Below are positions 58,989 through 64,000 of a stretch of DNA of 64,000 nucleotides, piece after piece; position 1 is the stretch's first letter; the number at the start of each line of letters is the position of its first letter. The position numbers were made by a program, and so were the translations under genes. Where the stretch lies: contig DASTHI010000006.1 in NCBI GenBank assembly GCA_035718275.1, positions 124,001-188,000 on the forward strand. Reading direction: 5' to 3'. The notes beneath the pieces were generated by a model, which made no database searches, had not been told where the DNA came from, and was given only the letters and a program-made list of their open reading frames with translations. This DNA comes from Pseudolabrys sp035718275 (GTDB taxonomy: Bacteria; Pseudomonadota; Alphaproteobacteria; Rhizobiales; Xanthobacteraceae).

Positions 58989-60521
58989 TCAGGGGTCTGC
59001 TTCACCGGCTTCCGCCTCCGCCAGTCTGTCCCGCCAGTCTGCGCGCTTGAGCACAAAGGCATAGGCGGAAAGGGCGAGCAGCCCGATGCAGACCAGCAGC
59101 AATCCGAGGGCAATGGGACGGCTGAAGAAGATCCAGTAATTGCCGTTCGACATGATGAGCGACTGACGCAGGCTCTGTTCGAACAGAGGTGCAATCACCA
59201 AGCCGAGCACCAGCGGCGCCGGATCGAAGTTGAATTTGCGCAATGCATAGCCGATCACGCCCATGATCAGCATGATCCAGACATCCACGATCGAGTGATT
59301 CACTTCGTACACGCCCACAATGCAGAACATGATGATCAATGGATAAAGATACGCATATGGGATGCGCAGCACCGTGACGAAAATGCTTACCAGCGGCAGG
59401 TTGAGCAACAGCAGCACCAGATTGCCGACATACATCGAAGCCACGAAACCCCAGAACACGTCGCGATGCTCGGTGACGAGCTGGGGTCCGGCGGAAACGC
59501 CATGCACCATCAGCGCGCCGATCAGAACCGCCGTAACCGGTCCGGTTGGGATCCCGAGCGCGAGCATTGGCACGAAGGCTCCGGTGGAGGCCGCATTGTT
59601 TGCCGATTCCGGGCCGGCGACGCCGGCCACTGCTCCCTTTCCGAATTCCTCAGGATGTTTGGAGACCCGGCGTTCGAGTGCGTAGGACAAGAAGCTCGAG
59701 ATGATATGCGCCGAGCCGGGGATGACGCCGATGAGAAAGCCTAGCACGCTGCCACGCGCGATGGGAAAGACTGCATCCCGCCATTCCTGCCGGTTCGGCA
59801 GCAATTCGCGGAATTTCGGCGCGATGACCTCGCCGACGATCTTGTGGCTTGGCGTCGACAGGATCTCCCCCAGCCCGAAAAGACCGACTGCTACCGGCAC
59901 GATCCCGATGCCGTCGCCAAGTTCGGCCAGATCGAAGCTGTAGCGGAAGTGACCGGTCATGTTATCGATGCCGATCATGCCGAACATCAGGCCAAGGCAG
60001 GCCATCAGCAGCGTGCGCACGAGTGAGCTGGATGACATGTAGGCGAGGAAGATCAAGCCCAGTACCAGGAGGGCCGTGTATTCCGGCGGGCCGAATCTCA
60101 GTGCGATTGTTGCAAGCGGTGGCGCGACGATCGTGAGCACGATCACGCCGAACGTGCCCGCGATAAAAGAACCCACTGCAGCGATGCACAGTGCTGCGCC
60201 TGCGCGGCCCTTCTTGGCCATCGCATTGCCATCGATGCAGGTCATCACCGAGGACGCTTCCCCCGGAATGCGCATCAGGATCGAGGTGGTGGAGCCGCCA
60301 TATTGTGAGCCGTAGTAGATACCGGCGAGCATGATGACGGCTTCGGTAACGTTGAGGCCAAAAGTGACCGGCAGCAGGATTGAAATGCCGGATAAGGGGC
60401 CGATCCCTGGCAGGACGCCAACCAATGTGCCGACGAGGCAACCCAGGAAGGCATACCAGAGATTGTCGGGCTGCAGCGCGACGGAAAATCCGTGCAGCAG
60501 ACTGAGAAGGGTGGCTTCCAT
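58989..60521 (-). CDS. tctA: Tripartite tricarboxylate transporter, large permease TctA
   Basis: 510 residues with about 11-12 transmembrane segments. The family blocks LVGTLVGVLPGIGPLSGISILLP, AGIYYGSQYGGSTTSILMRI, FVPMLALGIPTGPVTAVLIGAL and IAPLFEQSLRQSLIMSNGN are characteristic. It is the main channel of the sodium- or proton-driven TTT transporter for citrate-like acids. Last gene of the operon cyclase-tctC-tctC-tctB-tctA; 95 bases after tctB. Confidence 0.95.
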   Translation of the reverse strand: MEATLLSLLHGFSVALQPDNLWYAFLGCLVGTLVGVLPGIGPLSGISILLPVTFGLNVTEAVIMLAGIYYGSQYGGSTTSILMRIPGEASSVMTCIDGNAMAKKGRAGAALCIAAVGSFIAGTFGVIVLTIVAPPLATIALRFGPPEYTALLVLGLIFLAYMSSSSLVRTLLMACLGLMFGMIGIDNMTGHFRYSFDLAELGDGIGIVPVAVGLFGLGEILSTPSHKIVGEVIAPKFRELLPNRQEWRDAVFPIARGSVLGFLIGVIPGSAHIISSFLSYALERRVSKHPEEFGKGAVAGVAGPESANNAASTGAFVPMLALGIPTGPVTAVLIGALMVHGVSAGPQLVTEHRDVFWGFVASMYVGNLVLLLLNLPLVSIFVTVLRIPYAYLYPLIIMFCIVGVYEVNHSIVDVWIMLIMGVIGYALRKFNFDPAPLVLGLVIAPLFEQSLRQSLIMSNGNYWIFFSRPIALGLLLVCIGLLALSAYAFVLKRADWRDRLAEAEAGEADP

Positions 60522-60616
60522 GGCGGCCTAGAGCCTCATCCTTTCAGCCCGAATTCTGACGGCGCAATGCCGCCCCTGATTGTCAGCAATTTTTCTCATC
60601 CGTCGCCGATCAGGGG

Positions 60617-61063
60617 CTAATAGTTGAAGGGGCTTTCGGGCAGCGGTGTCTTGAGGATGTATTCAAATACGGCATAAGTGGCCGTAACGACGAGGATGCT
60701 GTAGATGCCCGCGTAGATCGGATTGCGGCGCTCGACGATCAGCAGCAACGCCAAGATCGTCAAGATCATGGTAATGATGAAGCCCAACACGCTGTAAAGC
60801 GCGATCGAGCCGGAGGCGATGGCGACGACTACCGCGGCATGCTTGCCATCGCTCCAGGATATGTCTGCGAAGCGCTCATTCTCTTTGGCGCGGGCAACCA
60901 GCGCCAGCCCGAAGAGGATCATCAAAGTGGCGACAATCTTGGGCAGGAAACCGGAGCCAGGCATGGACAATTGGCCGGTCGGCAGATTGCCGCTCAGGGC
61001 GATAATGAGCACCCCGAATATGACGAATGCGGCACCGGCCACATGATCGGCGCGAAGCGTCAT
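60617..61063 (-). CDS. tctB: Tripartite tricarboxylate transporter, small permease TctB
   Basis: 148 residues, four transmembrane segments. The start TLRADHVAGAAFVIFGVLII, then LSMPGSGFLPKIVATLMILFG, is typical of TctB, and the C-terminal YAVFEYILKTPLPESPF is conserved. It forms the transporter membrane complex with TctA. Between the proximal tctC (52 bases) and tctA. Confidence 0.9.
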   Translation of the reverse strand: MTLRADHVAGAAFVIFGVLIIALSGNLPTGQLSMPGSGFLPKIVATLMILFGLALVARAKENERFADISWSDGKHAAVVVAIASGSIALYSVLGFIITMILTILALLLIVERRNPIYAGIYSILVVTATYAVFEYILKTPLPESPFNY

Positions 61064-61115
61064 ATGATTTCAATCTGTCGCGCTAAGGCGGAGCTTTCGT
61101 GATACCGCAAGCCGC

Positions 61116-62090
61116 TCATCCGGTGACGCGGCCGATCGACTTCACCGCCTCCTCGACCTGTTTGGCGTCATTGGCCCAGAACGCGGCGAATTCCCTGGCA
61201 TTGAGATAATTGTATTCCTGTCCGAGATTGGCGACCACGCTCTTGAATGCATCGCTGTGTGCCGCAGTGTCGATCGCGGTGCTGAGTGTCGCCACCACGC
61301 TCTGCGGCGTTCCTTTGATTCCGAACAGCCCAACCCACAGATAATATTCCACGTTATATCCGGATTCCTTGAGCGTGGGCACGTCGGGCAGTGCTTTCGA
61401 GCGGGTTGCGCCGAGCAGTGCGAGCGGGCGCAGCTTGCCCGCCTTGATATGAGGCAGGGTCGCCGATACCGACTGCGTGCTCGCCTGCACATTGTTCCCA
61501 AGCAGCGCCGTGATTGCGGGGCCGCCGCCGTTCGTCGGCAAGTGCCGCAGCTTCAGATCGCCTGCCGCTTTCTGCAACATCGCCATCGGCAGATGCGTCG
61601 CGCCATAAAGGCCGCCAGAACTGAATATGATCGCATCCGGCCGTTTCTTCGCGTCGTCGATAAAATCCTTGAGCGTCTTGTAAGGCTGCTGCGCGTTGAC
61701 CACGAGCACGCACGGATCGGCGATCAGCCGCGCCAATGGGATGAAATCGTCCCGCGTGGTCTTGGGAGCGCGACCGAACAGCTTGTCCACCTCGGCGTAG
61801 CCGGAAATACCGGTGTTGTGCGAGAGCAGAGTGTAGCCGTCGGGCTTGGCATTCGCTGCAACCTGCGCGCCGACCTGGCCTCCCGCGCCGGCCTTGGTCT
61901 CTACGACGACGGGTTGCTTGAGGATCGGCTCGAGTGCGGTAGCGATGGGCCTGGTTACGATGTCGTTGGCGCCGCCCGGCGGGAACGCGTTTATGATGGT
62001 GACCGGGTGAGAAGGAAAGCTCTCCTGCGAGAAGGCCGGCATCGCCGCGATCGATGCGGCCGTGCCGATAACGAAGCTGCGGCGGTCCAT
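61116..62090 (-). CDS. tctC: Tripartite tricarboxylate transporter solute-binding protein (copy 1)
   Basis: 324 residues from ATG 62090. A Tat-like signal (MDRRSFVIGTAASIAAMPAF) precedes the periplasmic-binding fold with VTIINAFPPGGANDIVTRPI, ETKAGAGGQVGAQVAANAKP, DGYTLLSHNTGISG and ALPDVPTLKESGYNVEYYLW. It lies directly upstream of tctB and tctA and is nearly colinear with copy 2, of which it is a tandem duplicate. It delivers the substrate acid to TctAB. Confidence 0.93.
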   Translation of the reverse strand: MDRRSFVIGTAASIAAMPAFSQESFPSHPVTIINAFPPGGANDIVTRPIATALEPILKQPVVVETKAGAGGQVGAQVAANAKPDGYTLLSHNTGISGYAEVDKLFGRAPKTTRDDFIPLARLIADPCVLVVNAQQPYKTLKDFIDDAKKRPDAIIFSSGGLYGATHLPMAMLQKAAGDLKLRHLPTNGGGPAITALLGNNVQASTQSVSATLPHIKAGKLRPLALLGATRSKALPDVPTLKESGYNVEYYLWVGLFGIKGTPQSVVATLSTAIDTAAHSDAFKSVVANLGQEYNYLNAREFAAFWANDAKQVEEAVKSIGRVTG

Positions 62091-62172
62091 CTTCAAGCCT
62101 CCCATGGCATGTCGGCGGCTGCCCGCCGTCGTCTGACGGCGGAAGCCTCCAAGACGAGCGTAACTGACCGCG

Positions 62173-63156
62173 CTACCCTTGTACGCGGCCTATCGTTCGA
62201 ACCGCATTTTCGATGCGCTGAGCGTCCGCATCCCAGAACTTCGCAAAGTCCGGCTGATCAAGATAGGCGAGCTCCTGGCCGAGATTGGTGATCGCGGCCT
62301 TGAATGAATCGCTGTGCGCGGCCTTGTCGACCACACCACGCAAATAGGTGATCACCTGGGGTGGCGTTCCTTTAGGAGCGAACAGCCCCACCCAGAGATA
62401 GTATTCGATGTTGTAGCCGAGTTCCTTCATCGTCGGCACGTCCGGCAACGCTTTCGAGCGCTTGTCGCCGAACATTGCGAGGGGCCGTGCCTTGCCTGCC
62501 TTGATCTGTCCGATTGCGGCGGAGATGGAAGACACCAGGACTTGCGAATTGTTGCCGAGGAAGGCGGTGAGCGCTGGGCCCCCCCCGTTGGTCGGCAGGT
62601 GTCGCAGCTTGAGGTCCCCCGCCGCTTTCATGAACAGTGCGGTGGGAATATGGAGTGCGCCATAAAGGCCCGACGATGAAAAGATGATCTCATTCGGGCG
62701 CTTCTTGGCGTCGTCAATCAGCTCCTGGACCGTCTTATAGGGTTGCTTGTCGTTGACCAGCAGCACGCACGGGTCCGCCACCACACGGGCGATCGGAATG
62801 AAGTCGGCGCGGGTAAACTTCGGTTCGCGGCCGAACAATTTGTCGACTTCGGCGAAACCGGAAATTGACGTGATATGCGACAGCAGTGTGTATCCATCCG
62901 GCTTCGCATGAGCCGCGACCTGGGCGCCGACCTGGCCCGCGGCACCGGACTTGGTTTCGATGACCACCGGCTGCTTCACGATGGGCTCCATCGCTGCAGC
63001 CAGAGGGCGCGTGACCACGTCGGACGCACCGCCCGGCGGGAACGCATTGATGATCGTGATAGCGTGAGAGGGATAAGTGTCCTCGGCGAAAGCTGGCTTG
63101 ATCGTGAGAGCTGCGGCTGCAGCAGCGCTTCCGGCGACAAAACGGCGTCTGTCCAC
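62173..63156 (-). CDS. Tripartite tricarboxylate transporter solute-binding protein (copy 2)
   Basis: 327 residues from GTG 63156, preceded by GGGAGGA. The signal VDRRRFVAGSAAAAAALTIK is Tat-like. The core shares long blocks with copy 1: ITIINAFPPGGASDVVTRPL, QVGAQVAAHAKPDGYTLLSH, AEVDKLFGREPK, DLKLRHLPTNGGGPALTA. Stretches such as DFIPIARVVADPCVLLV match closely in both. Binding-pocket differences would be in the more variable C-terminal half. 90 bases after the cyclase gene, in the same operon. Confidence 0.92.
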   Translation of the reverse strand: MDRRRFVAGSAAAAAALTIKPAFAEDTYPSHAITIINAFPPGGASDVVTRPLAAAMEPIVKQPVVIETKSGAAGQVGAQVAAHAKPDGYTLLSHITSISGFAEVDKLFGREPKFTRADFIPIARVVADPCVLLVNDKQPYKTVQELIDDAKKRPNEIIFSSSGLYGALHIPTALFMKAAGDLKLRHLPTNGGGPALTAFLGNNSQVLVSSISAAIGQIKAGKARPLAMFGDKRSKALPDVPTMKELGYNIEYYLWVGLFAPKGTPPQVITYLRGVVDKAAHSDSFKAAITNLGQELAYLDQPDFAKFWDADAQRIENAVRTIGRVQG

Positions 63157-63246
63157 GTGAGTCCTCCCTGGAGGCTTGTTTTGCGGGCAATGGAAATCGC
63201 ACCCGCTCGCTCTTGGACGGATGCTATCGCCCGGTGAGGTAGGCAA

Positions 63247-64000
63247 TCAAGCGTCCAAAATCGCGACCGCTCTCGTCCACCCGGCTGATCCGCCACGCAC
63301 TTTGACCGGGAAACAGCTCACCATGAACCCGCTGGCGGGCAGCGCTTCGAGATTGTGCAGCTTCTCGATGTGGCAATAGCCGATCTCTCTTCCGGCCCGA
63401 TGGCCCTCCCAAATCAACGACGCGTCGCGCGTCTCGGCATATTTCTTCATCGTGTGGATGAATGGGGCATCCCAGCTCCAGCCATCGGTGCCCGTGACGC
63501 GGACACCGCGTTCGAGCAAATAGAGCGTGGCTTCACGGCCCATGCCGCATCCGCGCGCGACATAGTCGGGACTGCCGTAGGCGGCGCCGGCGCTCGTATT
63601 GACGACGACGATCTCCAGCGGTGAGAGCGCATGGCCGATGCGCTTGAGTTCGGCTTCGACATCGGCCGCGGTCGCTACATAACCGTCGGGGAAATGACGA
63701 AAGTCGAGCTTCACGCCCGGCTGGAAACACCACTCGAGCGGCACCTGGTCGATCGTGATGGCTCGTTTCCCATGATCCATTGTCGAGGCAAAGTGCCACG
63801 GGGCATCGAGGTGAGTGGTGCAGTGCGTCGATAATCGCACCCATTCGAATCCCCAACCTTCGCCGTTCGGCAGATCCTCCTTTTTCAGGCCGGGAAAAAA
63901 CTTGAGGACATCGGGAGCTGTGGCCTGGTGATCGAGATACTGGATGTTCGGGCCGTAACCCGGCGGATCAGCAGCCACGTCGTTCTCGAGCGGCACCGAA
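63247..64000 (-). CDS. Cyclase family protein (kynurenine formamidase-like), 5' end cut by window
   Basis: At least 250 residues. The frame runs to the edge of the window; the residues before the first in-frame GTG read S-V-PLENDVAADPPG, matching the usual DLSVPLEND beginning of the family, so the gene continues to the right. The metal-binding motif HxGTHxDAxxH appears as STHCTTHLDAPWHF. It would hydrolyse an amide, lactone or formamide. First gene of the operon with tctC, tctC, tctB and tctA, so it may act on the acid that transporter brings in. Confidence 0.88.
   Translation of the reverse strand, partial: SVPLENDVAADPPGYGPNIQYLDHQATAPDVLKFFPGLKKEDLPNGEGWGFEWVRLSTHCTTHLDAPWHFASTMDHGKRAITIDQVPLEWCFQPGVKLDFRHFPDGYVATAADVEAELKRIGHALSPLEIVVVNTSAGAAYGSPDYVARGCGMGREATLYLLERGVRVTGTDGWSWDAPFIHTMKKYAETRDASLIWEGHRAGREIGYCHIEKLHNLEALPASGFMVSCFPVKVRGGSAGWTRAVAILDA

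Noticed and set aside
61257..62291. 344-codon plus-strand frame over the tctC genes
   Set aside because: Antisense shadow; the opposite strand encodes clear TctC proteins with signals and operon structure.
63835..63856. tRNA-like TTCGAATCC sequence
   Set aside because: Lies inside the cyclase gene and the surrounding sequence does not fold as a tRNA; no other tRNA candidate was seen in the window.

Overview
The window is high-GC DNA that looks like the chromosome of an alphaproteobacterium of the order Hyphomicrobiales (Bradyrhizobiaceae/Xanthobacteraceae type). The evidence is gene order and content: uvrC-pgsA-moaD-moaE, lgt-midA-pgeF, rplY-pth-ychF, ybjN-proC, a MarR/OmpR-regulator/kinase triplet resembling petP-petR, an EcfG-type promoter, a cluster of GANTC (CcrM) sites, and several Bug/TctC solute-binding proteins. 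I see no tRNA, rRNA, CRISPR array, insertion sequence, integrase or phage gene, so this reads as ordinary chromosome with some lineage-specific islands.

Layout. 1-4.5 kb: end of uvrC, an intradiol ring-cleavage dioxygenase, pgsA, the two molybdopterin synthase subunits, then a secreted Vgb-like beta-propeller and a DUF1460 cell-wall hydrolase. 4.5-9.1 kb: ilvE, divergent from a translationally coupled MarR-response regulator-histidine kinase operon, then a TetR regulator. 9.2-20 kb: housekeeping (proC, ybjN, prs, pgeF, midA, lgt, a UbiK-like protein, rplY, pth, ychF) and an MFS exporter. 20-26.5 kb: an island of about a dozen small, mostly secreted, lipidated or membrane proteins of unknown function. 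26.5-34.7 kb: uvrB with a long N-terminal extension, a covalent-flavin-type oxidase, a MetE-C-like enzyme with an ABM monooxygenase, an orphan TctC protein, and a membrane-anchored lytic transglycosylase. 34.8-42.8 kb: sulfur and amino-acid metabolism (metY, a cysteine synthase fused to glutaredoxin, an aminotransferase) plus a Tat-exported aldo/keto reductase and a gene remnant. 42.9-47 kb: two membrane-anchored hydrolases, one patatin-like. 47-58 kb: sugar dehydrogenase, GST, GT87 membrane protein, aspartate aminotransferase, an EF-G-like GTPase with an altered G3 motif, a DUF421 operon behind an EcfG promoter, MsrP and HdeD. 59-64 kb: a cyclase-TctC-TctC-TctB-TctA operon.

Working links: uvrC and uvrB both serve nucleotide excision repair. 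moaD/moaE supply molybdopterin, which the molybdoenzyme MsrP needs. lgt would lipidate the predicted lipoproteins. metY and the cysK fusion belong to sulfur assimilation. The stress-type genes (EcfG-controlled pair, MsrP, HdeD) sit together at 56-59 kb.

The strongest candidates for something new are: the GlsB/YeaQ-like membrane domain fused to a lytic transglycosylase (33.8-34.7 kb), the cysteine synthase-glutaredoxin fusion (40-41.4 kb), the patatin/alpha-beta hydrolase membrane pair (42.9-47 kb), the EF-G-like GTPase lacking the catalytic histidine motif (54.1-56.2 kb), the EcfG promoter (57.3 kb) and the GANTC cluster (10.5-10.8 kb). No computation or database search was possible, so all family names rest on recognising motifs and sequence style.
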